Source: Spongiivirga citrea | Lineage (GTDB): Bacteria > Bacteroidota > Bacteroidia > Flavobacteriales > Flavobacteriaceae | DNA: 64,000 nucleotides | NCBI RefSeq assembly: GCF_010671565.1 | Contig: NZ_JAABOQ010000003.1 | Location: forward strand, 186,001 to 250,000 | Reading direction: 5' to 3' | In this document: positions 35,158 to 46,331 of the stretch, one piece after another | Numbering within the stretch: position 1 is the first letter of the stretch | Layout: every line of letters begins with the position of its first letter | Program-made: the position numbers and the translations under genes | Notes under the pieces: model-generated | What the model was told of the DNA's origin: nothing | The model's database searches: none | What the model saw: the letters and a program-made list of their open reading frames with translations, nothing else

Positions 35158-35730
35158 ATGACAGAAAAACAAAAAATGCTGAATGGTGATTTTTATGACT
35201 CAAGAGATCCTGAGTTACTAAAAATGTACCATCATGCTCGAAAGCTTTTAAAGTCATATAACAATCTCGATTCGAACTTACTGGATGAGCGCAATCAACT
35301 TTTAAATGAACTGTTTGAATTTAAAGGTGAGGGCGTTTGGATCGAAGCTCCTTTTTTCTGTGATTATGGAGTGCTTATTTCCATTGGAGAAAACACCTTT
35401 GTAAATACCAATTGCATGTTTTTAGATAATAATCAAATCAACATTGGAAAAAACGGATTGATCGGACCCTTTGTTCAAATTTATACAGCTGGTCATCCAC
35501 TAAAAGCATCTGATAGGATTATCGAAGATAAAAACGGGTCTCATTATTTAACTTCCTCAAAACCGGTAACCATAGGCAATAATGTTTGGATAGGTGGCAA
35601 CACTGTTATTATGCCTGGGATTACAATAGGTAATAATGTAACAATTGGTGCTGGTAGTGTGGTGACCAAAAATATTCCAAATGATATTTTGGCATTCGGG
35701 AACCCTTGCGAAGTAAAACGAGCACTTTAA
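35158..35730 (+). CDS. Sugar O-acetyltransferase (maltose acetyltransferase family)
   Basis: A 190-residue left-handed beta-helix acetyltransferase. The N-terminal maltose-acetyltransferase helical domain (MTEKQKMLNGDFYDSRDPEL) is followed by hexapeptide repeats (VLISIGENTFVNTNCMFLD, VTIGNNVWIGGNTVIMPG, ITIGNNVTIGAGSVVTKN). The catalytic His is in IYTAGHPL near residue 116. Members transfer acetyl from acetyl-CoA to sugar hydroxyls; the physiological acceptor is often unclear. It follows the aminotransferase by 9 bases and overlaps nothing. Maa/LacA-like function is likely, but the acceptor is not predictable. Confidence 0.92.
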   Translation: MTEKQKMLNGDFYDSRDPELLKMYHHARKLLKSYNNLDSNLLDERNQLLNELFEFKGEGVWIEAPFFCDYGVLISIGENTFVNTNCMFLDNNQINIGKNGLIGPFVQIYTAGHPLKASDRIIEDKNGSHYLTSSKPVTIGNNVWIGGNTVIMPGITIGNNVTIGAGSVVTKNIPNDILAFGNPCEVKRAL

Positions 35731-35746
35731 AAGTTGAGAAGCTAGA

Positions 35747-36475
35747 CTAATCAAGAGACCTCAATAGCTTTCTAGCCTGATCAATCGCCCCACGATTTTC
35801 TCGATAACTCTGACGATTCATATGTTCTGACTCCGATACAATTTCTGATAAAATCTCCTTTGCATCCAATTCTTGCTTCTTTTCAAGATAAAAACTAGCC
35901 AAGTCTAAGCGTTCTTGGTAATTGCTGTATCGTTTGTCAACGCTTAGTAAGTACTTTTTCGCTTGATCTTTATCACCTTTTTCAGATAAGGCTCTACCAA
36001 AATAAAAGGCGGCTTTATCAGAAGAAAACCCTCTGTCAGCAACTATCTTTTTCCCAATCGAAAGCACCTTTTCTTCTTCATTTAAAAAATGTGATACTAT
36101 CACCAATTTCTCCAACACACTATTATCTTTTGCATGGTAATCGTTCATTGCTTTTTCATACTCCAAGCTAGCCTGAGGGTAATTTCCTTGATCAAAATGT
36201 GCATCAGCAAGGTTAACTCGATTTTGAAGTGTATTAGCAAAGTCTACTTTTTTCTGAAGATCGGTAACCCGTTTAGATGGATTAATAACATAAGCTAACC
36301 CGTCTTGAACCGACTCGATATCACTTTTTTTAAATACTTGAGTGATCAAATAAATAATCGATCCAACAGCAGGAACAAAGAAAATAACATAGAACCAAAA
36401 CTGTTCGTTTCGGTTTTTATAACAGTGGTAAATACAAAAGCCTTGTAAGGCAATAATGACGTAATAATAAGGCAT
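35747..36475 (-). CDS. TPR-like membrane protein with N-terminal PLDc_N-like helices
   Basis: A 242-residue protein. Residues 1-50 hold two hydrophobic helices (YYYVIIALQGFCIYHCY; FWFYVIFFVPAVGSIIYLIT) resembling the PLDc_N membrane module. The rest is helical with tetratricopeptide-like pairs (NLADAHFDQGNYPQASLEYE; AAFYFGRALSEKGDKDQAKK; LDLASFYLEKKQELDAKEIL), likely cytoplasmic. Such proteins are thought to organise membrane complexes, but no function is established. The gene is monocistronic, convergent with the acetyltransferase upstream (16-base gap). Confidence 0.75.
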   Translation of the reverse strand: MPYYYVIIALQGFCIYHCYKNRNEQFWFYVIFFVPAVGSIIYLITQVFKKSDIESVQDGLAYVINPSKRVTDLQKKVDFANTLQNRVNLADAHFDQGNYPQASLEYEKAMNDYHAKDNSVLEKLVIVSHFLNEEEKVLSIGKKIVADRGFSSDKAAFYFGRALSEKGDKDQAKKYLLSVDKRYSNYQERLDLASFYLEKKQELDAKEILSEIVSESEHMNRQSYRENRGAIDQARKLLRSLD

Positions 36476-36555
36476 CGAAAAATGATGTCGTTAGTTTAAC
36501 GATGACAATATAACATTTTTATTAAACAGAAATGCCTACTTTTTTCGATACAATT

Positions 36556-36942
36556 TTACTTAAAATTAATAGTACAACTGCTAGATTGCCCAAACCAATT
36601 CACCCGATTTCTAGATGCCATTTTATAAATGCCATCTCGTATCATCCTAGGAATAAATGCTAATAATGCAGCAACCAATTTCCATTTTGGCATTTTTGAA
36701 ATGATATTTAAGAAACCATCAGAGTGTGTATGAATTCCTTCTTCATCAAACAGAATCACTGTTTCTAGTCTATCTGTTCGATATCCATGCTCCTTCAAAA
36801 GCGATTGTCCCTTAGGAGATTGATAGGCAACAAACTCGAAAATGTCATCTGGAGCGAAACGCAATAACCAGCCTACTACGCCATTACACAAATTGCACTC
36901 GCCATCGAATATGATGATACTTTTAGTATTTGATAGTTCCAT
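36556..36942 (-). CDS. DCC-family (DUF393) thiol-disulfide oxidoreductase-like protein
   Basis: A 128-residue protein with the family-defining N-terminal motif IIIFDGECNLCNGVV, where the Asp and the two Cys form the DxxCxxC signature, and the later conserved QSPKGQSLLKEHG. The fold is thioredoxin-like; redox or metal roles have been proposed but are not proven. The start at 36942 (MELSNTKS) is chosen because the 18 residues upstream have no counterpart in the family. It is alone on the minus strand, divergent from katG. Confidence 0.88.
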   Translation of the reverse strand: MELSNTKSIIIFDGECNLCNGVVGWLLRFAPDDIFEFVAYQSPKGQSLLKEHGYRTDRLETVILFDEEGIHTHSDGFLNIISKMPKWKLVAALLAFIPRMIRDGIYKMASRNRVNWFGQSSSCTINFK

Positions 36943-37091
36943 TTTTGTTCTTGTTAAAAAGCTACAAATCAACAGTCGGGACAAATCGACAAACATTTCA
37001 AAAAGGATAAAATAAGTTGAATAAATAAACGGATCGGATTTAAATATATACCATAGTTTTAATCTATTAAAAAAAGAATTTTCATAGGTAA

Positions 37092-39383
<2,292 letters not shown>

Positions 39384-39439
39384 ACGGATTCGTTTATTAA
39401 CTAAGATTACCACTCTTGAAAAAGAAAAAAGTGATCTTT

Positions 39440-39475
39440 AAACCTGCAAGGTTATAATCACCTTGCAGGTTTCTT
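39440..39475 (+). terminator. Strong terminator between katG and the ankyrin gene
   Basis: AAACCTGCAAGGT (39440-39452) and ACCTTGCAGGTTT (39460-39472) form a perfect 13-bp stem with a 7-base loop, followed by a T-rich stretch. It is placed just 18 bases before the ankyrin gene's ATG. Confidence 0.9.
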
Positions 39476-39476
39476 T

Positions 39477-39484
39477 TATATTTG
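39477..39484 (+). promoter_or_regulatory. -7 promoter box for the ankyrin gene
   Basis: TATATTTG matches TAnnTTTG and ends 6 bases before ATG 39491, immediately after the katG terminator. No TTG is found at the usual distance upstream, as that region is the terminator stem. It suggests a separate, nearly leaderless transcript for the ankyrin gene. Confidence 0.4.
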
Positions 39485-39490
39485 AATGTT

Positions 39491-39955
39491 ATGAATGCAC
39501 TTTTTGAAGCAATCCGCAACCAAAATATCGATCAAGTTCGGTCTGTGTTGCAGTCAGATCCTGAACTTTTAAAAACTACCGATCAGAGAGGTTCTACCCC
39601 TTTAATTTTAGCTACCTATGTCGATTTATTTGATATTACAAAAGCATTGATCGAGGCTGGTTCCGACGTCAACCAACAAGATGCTTCAGGAAATACCGCA
39701 TTAATGGGGGTTTGTTTTAAAGGGAATGTTCAAATCGCTTCATTGCTTATAGCTAATGGAGCAGATACTAATAAAATTAATTTCAACGGTGCCACTGCAT
39801 TAATTTATGCGACTACATTTGCGCAACCAGAAGTGGTAAAACTATTGCTCGAAAATGGCGCAGATAAAAGCATTAAAGATGGCAAAGGAAATACGGCAGC
39901 ACAACACGCCCAGATGCAAGGCTTATCTGAGATTTGTTCATTGCTAGAAGCTTAA
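39491..39955 (+). CDS. Ankyrin-repeat protein next to katG
   Basis: A 154-residue protein of about four ankyrin repeats (QRGSTPLILATYVDLFDITK; ASGNTALMGVCFKGNVQIAS; FNGATALIYATTFAQPEVVK; GKGNTAAQHAQMQGLSEICS), each about 33 residues. There is no signal peptide. Ankyrin proteins coded beside catalase genes (such as ankB next to katB in Pseudomonas aeruginosa) are reported to be needed for full catalase activity; a similar role here is inference. ATG 39491 is chosen over a TTG three codons upstream. Its last 4 bases overlap the convergent GNAT gene. Confidence 0.88.
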   Translation: MNALFEAIRNQNIDQVRSVLQSDPELLKTTDQRGSTPLILATYVDLFDITKALIEAGSDVNQQDASGNTALMGVCFKGNVQIASLLIANGADTNKINFNGATALIYATTFAQPEVVKLLLENGADKSIKDGKGNTAAQHAQMQGLSEICSLLEA

Positions 39956-40467
39956 AGATCATAGCGCATTACAAAATCAGTCTGCTTATCATTACCTAGC
40001 CAGTAAGGATGACTACCAAATTTTTTGAAGCCATAGCGTTCGTAGAATCGAATGGCATCAGTATTATGTTCCCAAACACCGAGCCAGATCGCTTTCATTT
40101 TCTGAGATTTTGCTTTGTCGATAATCTCATTTAATATAATAGTCCCATATCCATTTCCTTGCGCTTGTTTCACTACATATACCCGTTCTAATTCTAATGT
40201 GTTTTCAAGATGAAGGTCAGACTGCGCATCTTGTTCATTTACTTTAAAATAGCCGATTATTTCTTCATCTTTTATAACAAAATAAAAAGCTGTTGAAGGG
40301 TTTATTAATTGACTTTTGATAGCATTTAGTGAGAATGCTGTATCTACATAGGCTTTAAAATCTTCTGGATTGTTGTGTTTCTCAAATGCATCGATAAAGG
40401 TTTCTTCTGACAATTCTCTTAGCTTATGAAGATCGCCTAAATCGCATTTTTTAAATTGAAGTTGCAT
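39952..40467 (-). CDS. GNAT-family N-acetyltransferase
   Basis: A 171-residue GNAT acetyltransferase. The acetyl-CoA binding motif A is visible as YVVKQAQGNGYGTIILNEII near residue 99 (Q/R-x-x-G-x-G/A), preceded by ELERV, and the C terminus contains NTDAIRFYERYGFKKFGSH, the usual motif B. The target amine (protein, antibiotic or metabolite) cannot be told. The start at 40467 (MQLQFKKCDL) is ATG; an extension to 40473 would need TTG. It overlaps the convergent ankyrin gene by 4 bases. Confidence 0.88.
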   Translation of the reverse strand: MQLQFKKCDLGDLHKLRELSEETFIDAFEKHNNPEDFKAYVDTAFSLNAIKSQLINPSTAFYFVIKDEEIIGYFKVNEQDAQSDLHLENTLELERVYVVKQAQGNGYGTIILNEIIDKAKSQKMKAIWLGVWEHNTDAIRFYERYGFKKFGSHPYWLGNDKQTDFVMRYDL

Positions 40468-40562
40468 AGTCAAAGGTTAAAAAAACAAATCTCAAATTCC
40501 AAATCCAATGCACGGACTGACAGCAAAATGATCAGATATAATTTTTAGGTATTTTTATAGAT

Positions 40563-41345
40563 ATGAATACTGAATTAAAAGTAAGCCTTATTCAAACTAG
40601 TTTAGTTTGGGGAAACCCTATTCAAAACAGGATTAATTTGGAACAAAAAATAAGAACGATTAATGAAAAAACAGATATCGTAATCTTACCTGAAATGTTT
40701 ACAACTGGTTTTAGCATGAATCCTGATAGTTTGGCTGAAAACATGAATGGAATTACCATCGATTGGATGACTAAACTTGCTAATGAATTAGATATAGCGA
40801 TTACTGGTAGCATTATTATCGAGGAAAATAACTTGTTTAGAAATCGACTGATTTTTGTTACGCCCGAAGGAAAAATACAGCACTACGACAAGCGTCATAC
40901 ATTTACATTAGCTGGTGAACACGAGGTTTATGAAGCTGGTAAAGAGAAGTTAGTTTTTGACTATTTAGGTTGGAAAATATGCCCACTTATTTGCTACGAT
41001 TTACGCTTTCCTGTTTGGGCACGCAATGCAGAAAACTATGATCTTTTATTATACGTTGCCAACTGGCCAAAGCCAAGAATAAATGCATGGGATACTTTAC
41101 TAAAAGCCCGAGCAATTGAAAATATGAGTTATTGTATTGGCGTAAATCGAGTTGGTCTCGATGCGAATGCATTAGAATATTCTGGTCATTCCGCTTGTTA
41201 TGATGTTCTCGGAAATAAGATTAGCACAATACCAGCTAACAAAGAATTTATTGAAACAGTAACCTTATCAAAAACTCATATTAAAGACTATCGTTCTCGA
41301 CTTCAATTTCTGCAGGATCAGGATAGGTTTTCGGTGTCATTGTAA
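40563..41345 (+). CDS. Nitrilase-family amidase (omega-amidase-like)
   Basis: A 260-residue cytoplasmic carbon-nitrogen hydrolase. The catalytic triad is clear: Glu in VILPEMFTTGF near residue 43, Lys in YDKRHTFTLAGEH near 107 and Cys in PLICYDLRFPVWARN near 141. The sequence resembles E. coli YafV and omega-amidases, which hydrolyse alpha-ketoglutaramate or its succinamate analogue, products of glutamine-dependent methionine transamination. The aminotransferase at 34006 supports this, though it is not adjacent. The C-terminal 20 residues lie in a 65-base overlap with the convergent Ig-like gene. Confidence 0.9.
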   Translation: MNTELKVSLIQTSLVWGNPIQNRINLEQKIRTINEKTDIVILPEMFTTGFSMNPDSLAENMNGITIDWMTKLANELDIAITGSIIIEENNLFRNRLIFVTPEGKIQHYDKRHTFTLAGEHEVYEAGKEKLVFDYLGWKICPLICYDLRFPVWARNAENYDLLLYVANWPKPRINAWDTLLKARAIENMSYCIGVNRVGLDANALEYSGHSACYDVLGNKISTIPANKEFIETVTLSKTHIKDYRSRLQFLQDQDRFSVSL

Positions 41346-42939
41346 GGTCTTGCGTAATATCCCAGTTCGCTCTGATTTCTAATGCAGTAGGGTTGTAAAT
41401 GATTCGTTCTGGCTGAATTCCCTTTAAATAATTCCCCGTATCCCACTCACCATTTCCGTTAGTGTCATAAATAATTCTGATGTAGTAAGTAGCCGGATCT
41501 AATTGCTCAAAGTAATAAGAAGGTGCTTCTTCTGGCACCAGAAGCTCATCAACAACTTCTTCTTTCTCATTAGTAACTTGAACAATAATAGGATAGCTCT
41601 CAACCTCCTGTAATGTGACTTTCAAGGTACCATAATCTGCCAATTTTTTTGTTCCGAGACTAAAAAGAATCGTATCGTTCTCTTCTCCAAAAAAATCGGT
41701 TACTGTTCCGGGAAACAATGTTAGCTGATAACCTTTTTCAAATTCTTTTTCAAAATCGATATCAATCTGGTTGTTTATCGAATCAATTTTGGCTTGATAC
41801 GGAATAGCGACAGAATCTCGATCAAAAAAGGTGATTTTTGTGGTATCTAAAGATACTAAGGGTGTATTTGCGCTAATAAAAAACGGCTTTTTAAGTGATA
41901 GTGTTCTACCTTGATTAGGTTGAAGTACCAGCGTATCTTTTCCTAACTCTTTAAAAAACAAGGTTTGTACAATAGTTGTATCAGCCGACGGTAACTCAAA
42001 CTGAATGGAATCTTTAGGTGCACCTTTAAACCAATAAAACAAACTATCTCTTACCGGATCGGAAGTAATGCGATAATCAAATGTATCTGCTACTTTAGTA
42101 AGTAGTTTAATATTCATTTTTTCTTTCGGCCCTTGATATCCAAAAATAATTCGGTTACCAGATATTAATGAAGGAGTTGTTGCTCTAAAAGGCAATTTCT
42201 CTTTAAATAGGGTTACTAAATACAAAGAATCAGTGGGGATTGTAATTTCTTCGCTTATAAAACCGATCTTATCATCTCTAGGTTCATATAAATTATTTGA
42301 AGCGTCATCTTTTAAAGCTAACAAGCGATATTTGCCAGCCTTAAGATTCGATAATTCGAAGGTGATCGTACTATCTAAAGTATTCGTAATATAATTTGGC
42401 ACCTTGTTATAGACTATCGAGTCATTGTAAGTAGAATCTATTTCATACAACATAACGGAGACAAACTGGTCGGGATCTTTTTTCAAAGCATCCTGTACCA
42501 TCCCGCCAAGGGTTAAAGAATCGATATAATCGCCTGTAGAAAATACGTACTTGTAAAACTCATAAGGATTCTCTTCATTGTTGTCGACAATACTTTGACC
42601 AAAATTAAATACGTAGGTGGTGTTTGCTTTTAAGGTATCGTTTATTTTAATCTCGACATACTTACGTGGACTTCCCTGTGGTGATAACTCAGCAGGATTT
42701 TTTAAAGGCGGTGAAACAATGAGTTGCTTTTGAACATCTTTCAACTTAATAAGCTCATCAAAATAAATCCGAATGCGATCCCCCTTAAAATTAACAGTGC
42801 CATTTGGTGGGTCTTCTCGTTCAACAAGAGGTGGCTCTTCATCTTTAGGTCCGCCTTCAACATTACCTATTTTTGCACAACTCAGAATAGTAATAAAAGC
42901 AACTATTACAGCGGAAATAAAAGAAAATCGATGTTTCAT
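41281..42939 (-). CDS. Ig-like (Big_5) domain lipoprotein
   Basis: A 552-residue lipoprotein: signal ending ILSC near residue 20, then AKIGNVEGGPKDEEPP. Residues about 30-130 form a bacterial Ig-like domain (PPNGTVNFKGDRIRIYFDEL; TLKANTTYVFNFGQSIVDN). A long, beta-strand-rich middle follows, and near the C terminus is the carbohydrate-binding-like motif YYIRIIYDTNGNGEWDTGNY. It is common in Flavobacteriia and probably lies in the outer membrane; its function is unknown. ATG 42939 is preferred to a TTG seven codons upstream. The 3' end overlaps the nitrilase-family gene by 65 bases. Confidence 0.83.
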   Translation of the reverse strand: MKHRFSFISAVIVAFITILSCAKIGNVEGGPKDEEPPLVEREDPPNGTVNFKGDRIRIYFDELIKLKDVQKQLIVSPPLKNPAELSPQGSPRKYVEIKINDTLKANTTYVFNFGQSIVDNNEENPYEFYKYVFSTGDYIDSLTLGGMVQDALKKDPDQFVSVMLYEIDSTYNDSIVYNKVPNYITNTLDSTITFELSNLKAGKYRLLALKDDASNNLYEPRDDKIGFISEEITIPTDSLYLVTLFKEKLPFRATTPSLISGNRIIFGYQGPKEKMNIKLLTKVADTFDYRITSDPVRDSLFYWFKGAPKDSIQFELPSADTTIVQTLFFKELGKDTLVLQPNQGRTLSLKKPFFISANTPLVSLDTTKITFFDRDSVAIPYQAKIDSINNQIDIDFEKEFEKGYQLTLFPGTVTDFFGEENDTILFSLGTKKLADYGTLKVTLQEVESYPIIVQVTNEKEEVVDELLVPEEAPSYYFEQLDPATYYIRIIYDTNGNGEWDTGNYLKGIQPERIIYNPTALEIRANWDITQDLTMTPKTYPDPAEIEVENDSL

Positions 42940-42993
42940 AGATTTGTGACTACCCTGCAAAATAACAACTTTTTTAAGTGTGGTTTTTAAAAA

Positions 42994-43683
42994 TTATTCG
43001 GTTACAGCCAAAGTAACAATACTAATTGTAGTGCCAGGTATTTTTAGCAAAATATTAGCGCAAGCTTCCAGCGTTGCACCTGTGGTTATAACATCATCAA
43101 CCAATAAAATATGTTTCCCTTTCAAGTTTTTCTCATCGATTACAGCAAAAGCATTTTGCAATCGCTGCCAACGGTCACCTCTACTTCTAAAAACTTGTCT
43201 GCTCGTATTTTTTGTTCTTTTGAAACTAGTCTCATCAAATACTATGTCTAATTTTTCGCCTAAAGCTCTAGAAAATGTGGTGACTTGATTATAACCTCGT
43301 TGTTTTAGGCGCTTTTTATGAAGAGGTACAGGAATAATGACGTCAACATCCTTAAAAACACCATCTTCCCTTAAAATAGTACCATACCAATTGCCAAAAA
43401 AAGTGCCCACTTGTTGTTGGCCTTTATACTTTAATTGATGGATAATTTGTTGCACAATACCCTTTTTATGAAATAATACGAAAGAGTTGGCGTTTGTTAT
43501 GGAAGCACGCCCGCTAAACAACCGCTTAACCGAGTTCTCTTTTTCTAAATGAAAATTAGTAATCGGCAGCTCATGCCGGCATGTCACACATAAAATTTGA
43601 TCGTTTACTGAAAGTTTTTGCTTACAACCAGCGCATACAGATGGAATAAAGACACTAATGATATTATTTAATATATTTACCAA
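42994..43683 (-). CDS. ComF-family phosphoribosyltransferase-like protein
   Basis: A protein of about 229 residues in the ComF family, involved in DNA uptake/competence in other bacteria. The N-terminal zinc motif is visible as CAGC near residue 16 and CVTC near residue 31, and the C-terminal PRTase motif is ILLVDDVITTGATLEA near residue 200. The region between has VIPVPLHKKRLKQRGYNQV. No ATG exists in the 5' part; TTG 43683 (MVNILNNIISVFIP) is the start giving normal length. A longer TTG start at 43734 would abut the divergent gene. The start is therefore uncertain. Confidence 0.88.
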   Translation of the reverse strand: MVNILNNIISVFIPSVCAGCKQKLSVNDQILCVTCRHELPITNFHLEKENSVKRLFSGRASITNANSFVLFHKKGIVQQIIHQLKYKGQQQVGTFFGNWYGTILREDGVFKDVDVIIPVPLHKKRLKQRGYNQVTTFSRALGEKLDIVFDETSFKRTKNTSRQVFRSRGDRWQRLQNAFAVIDEKNLKGKHILLVDDVITTGATLEACANILLKIPGTTISIVTLAVTE

Positions 43684-43733
43684 AACCCCCAGTATATTTT
43701 GCCTAATGTTCTTATAAAAATAGGACTTTATCA

Positions 43734-44615
43734 ATGAACCAGAAGAAAGATAATAAATGGCAATTATTTTTAATTCTATTAATGGCAATGGCCGTTGTTG
43801 GATTAACAGTTCTATCTTACTTTAATCATGTTGAAAGTAAGAAAAAGCTATCTTTTGCTGAAAATGAAAAAGAGACTTTCAAAAAAGAGCTTAATGATAT
43901 GATTAAGCAAAATGAAAATCTTGAAGTGGAAAATAGTGCAATGGCTAAGGAAATAGCCGATACAAAGGCGCAAATGGTTTCGCTGTTGGACTCAATTAAT
44001 AATCTAGGGTCAAACTATAGCGAAATTCGGGAATACCGTAAGCAAATACGAGATTTGCGAAGGGAAAATCGAGTTATTGCACTTCAAAGAGATTCTTTAC
44101 AACGTATTAACATACAACTAGCAAACCAATTAAAACAACGTGATCAACGTATTGCTAGTGAGCAGACAAAAAATGCCGCTTTACAACGTGACAATCAAGC
44201 CTTAACGAGCCGTATTGCGAAAGGATCGACAATGCAAATAGATGACGTGGCGTCTAAAGCATTTTGGTTAAAAACACCAGGTCAACTTTCGCAAACTACA
44301 CTATCGGAAAAGACTGATGTCATGGAAACATGTTTTACCATATTACCAAACAATCTTTTAGAAAAAGGAGATAAAGAATTATTCTTTCAAATTGTAGCAC
44401 CTAACGGTCAAGTTATTAACCCGACTTTTGAAACAGTGGTGAAAGGAAAAACATTGGTTTTCAGCAAAAAACGTGTAGTAAACTTCACCAACAAAACGCT
44501 TAAAGTGTGCGATAGCTTTAACTTAAGCAATGCCACAATGGACAATGGCACGTACCAAATAAAGGTTTTCTTTAATGAAGAATTGGTTGGCGCAACTATG
44601 TTGGCTTTGCAGTAA
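43734..44615 (+). CDS. Coiled-coil inner-membrane protein of unknown function
   Basis: A 293-residue protein with one N-terminal membrane anchor (LFLILLMAMAVVGLTVLSYF, about residues 11-30), a long coiled coil at about 30-160 rich in Glu, Lys and Asn (YRKQIRDLRRENRVIALQRD), and a C-terminal beta-rich domain starting near TPGQLSQTTLSEKTDVMETC. It probably faces the periplasm. I do not recognise a named family. It starts next to, and divergent from, comF; the intergenic space is about 50 bases, so the two promoters may overlap. Confidence 0.75.
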   Translation: MNQKKDNKWQLFLILLMAMAVVGLTVLSYFNHVESKKKLSFAENEKETFKKELNDMIKQNENLEVENSAMAKEIADTKAQMVSLLDSINNLGSNYSEIREYRKQIRDLRRENRVIALQRDSLQRINIQLANQLKQRDQRIASEQTKNAALQRDNQALTSRIAKGSTMQIDDVASKAFWLKTPGQLSQTTLSEKTDVMETCFTILPNNLLEKGDKELFFQIVAPNGQVINPTFETVVKGKTLVFSKKRVVNFTNKTLKVCDSFNLSNATMDNGTYQIKVFFNEELVGATMLALQ

Positions 44616-44731
44616 ACATCATGTAAATTTCTGCGCCCATATTCTCAAGGCATTTTGCTTATTATTTCTTTCTTATACCGTAACTCCCAACAAAAAACAA
44701 GCACTAAGCTTTCCCATTTTCTAAATTGAAT

Positions 44732-44739
44732 TATTTTTG
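44732..44739 (+). promoter_or_regulatory. -7 promoter box directly before glyS
   Basis: TATTTTTG matches TAnnTTTG and ends 4 bases before the glyS ATG (CGCC between). In Bacteroidota the start site lies a few bases after this box, so transcription would begin at or beside the ATG and give a leaderless mRNA. No clear TTG at -33 is seen. Confidence 0.4.
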
Positions 44740-44743
44740 CGCC

Positions 44744-46285
44744 ATGGCAAATCAAGAAGATCAATTTAAGAAGGTAATTTCGCACGCAAAGGAGTACGGA
44801 TATGTGTTTCAGTCGAGTGAAATATATGATGGGTTAAGTGCCGTTTATGACTATGCGCAAAACGGAGCTCAACTTAAAAAAAATATACGCGAATACTGGT
44901 GGAAAGCCATGGTGCAAATGCACGAAAATATTGTGGGTATTGACGCTTCCATTTTCATGCATCCAACCACTTGGAAAGCTTCTGGCCATGTTGATGCTTT
45001 TAACGATCCTTTAATTGATAATAAAGATTCGAAAAAGCGCTATCGTGCCGACGTATTAATCGAAGATTATGTTGGGAAACTCGATACAAAAATTGAAAAA
45101 GAAGTAAAAAAAGCAGCTAAGCGTTTTGGCGATTCGTTTGATAAAGAACAATTTATTGCGACAAACCCAAGAGTTTTAGGTTATAAAGAAAAAGGTGATG
45201 CCATTTTGAAAAGAATGGGGCAATCGCTGGAAAAAGAAGACCTAGCTGACGTAAAAGCACTCATTGAAGAATTAGAGATCGCTTGTCCGCTTTCAGGTTC
45301 TAAAAATTGGACTGATGTTAAACAGTTCAACCTAATGTTTGGCACTAAACTGGGAGCCTCTGCTGAAAGTGCAATGGATTTATATCTGCGGCCTGAAACG
45401 GCGCAAGGTATATTTGTTAATTTCCTAAATGTGCAAAAAACGGGACGTATGAAAATTCCGTTTGGTATTGCCCAAACTGGAAAGGCTTTTAGAAATGAGA
45501 TTGTGGCCCGTCAATTCATTTTCCGTATGCGTGAATTCGAACAGATGGAAATGCAATTTTTCGTGAAGCCAGGCACACAAAAAGAATGGTATGAGCAGTG
45601 GAAAGAAACCCGATTAAAATGGCATTTGTCATTGGGAATGGGTGAAGATAACTATCGTTTTCACGATCACGAAAAACTAGCTCATTATGCTGATGCTGCC
45701 TCTGATATTGAGTTTAGATTCCCGTTCGGCTTCAAAGAATTAGAAGGTATTCATAGCCGCACTGATTTTGATTTAAAAAGCCATGAGGAATTTTCTGGAA
45801 AGAAATTGCGCTACTTCGATCACGAAGACAACGAAAGTTATATTCCATATGTAGTAGAAACTTCAATAGGTTTAGATCGTATGTTCCTTGCCGTATTCTC
45901 TAATTCGCTAGAAGAAGAAGCCTTAGAAAATAACACCACTAGAACAGTTTTAAAATTACCAGCGGTATTAGCACCTACAAAAGCAGCAGTTTTTCCTTTA
46001 GTTAAAAAAGATGGATTACCTGAGATTGCAAGAGAGATTATCGAAGACCTTAAATGGGATTTTGATGTGCTTTATGACGAAAAAGATGCTGTTGGAAAAC
46101 GCTATCGCCGTCAAGATGCTGCAGGTACACCATTTTGCATTACTGTAGATCACGATACCAAAGAAGACAATACCGTTACGATTCGTCATCGAGATACTAT
46201 GGAACAAAAACGTGTTCCTATTTCCGAATTAAAATCGATTATTGCTGCAGAGGTAAGCGTGAAGAATTGGCTTCAGAAAATGTAG
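44744..46285 (+). CDS. glyS: Glycine--tRNA ligase (dimeric type)
   Basis: A 513-residue class II aminoacyl-tRNA synthetase that charges tRNA-Gly; the single-chain alpha2 type, not the alpha2beta2 bacterial form. Motifs: motif 1 region near IDASIFMHPTTWKASGHVD, RPETAQGIFVNF near residue 222, motif 2 RMREFEQMEMQFF near residue 263, motif 3 in SIGLDRMFLAVFS near residue 380, and the anticodon-binding domain from about residue 410. ATG 44744 (MANQEDQF) is chosen; an upstream extension of six residues is not conserved-looking. A -7 box lies just 4 bases upstream. Confidence 0.95.
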   Translation: MANQEDQFKKVISHAKEYGYVFQSSEIYDGLSAVYDYAQNGAQLKKNIREYWWKAMVQMHENIVGIDASIFMHPTTWKASGHVDAFNDPLIDNKDSKKRYRADVLIEDYVGKLDTKIEKEVKKAAKRFGDSFDKEQFIATNPRVLGYKEKGDAILKRMGQSLEKEDLADVKALIEELEIACPLSGSKNWTDVKQFNLMFGTKLGASAESAMDLYLRPETAQGIFVNFLNVQKTGRMKIPFGIAQTGKAFRNEIVARQFIFRMREFEQMEMQFFVKPGTQKEWYEQWKETRLKWHLSLGMGEDNYRFHDHEKLAHYADAASDIEFRFPFGFKELEGIHSRTDFDLKSHEEFSGKKLRYFDHEDNESYIPYVVETSIGLDRMFLAVFSNSLEEEALENNTTRTVLKLPAVLAPTKAAVFPLVKKDGLPEIAREIIEDLKWDFDVLYDEKDAVGKRYRRQDAAGTPFCITVDHDTKEDNTVTIRHRDTMEQKRVPISELKSIIAAEVSVKNWLQKM

Positions 46286-46331
46286 TTTCAGTCTTTAATT
46301 AGGATCTTTTTTTCTAAAAACAAAAAATATT

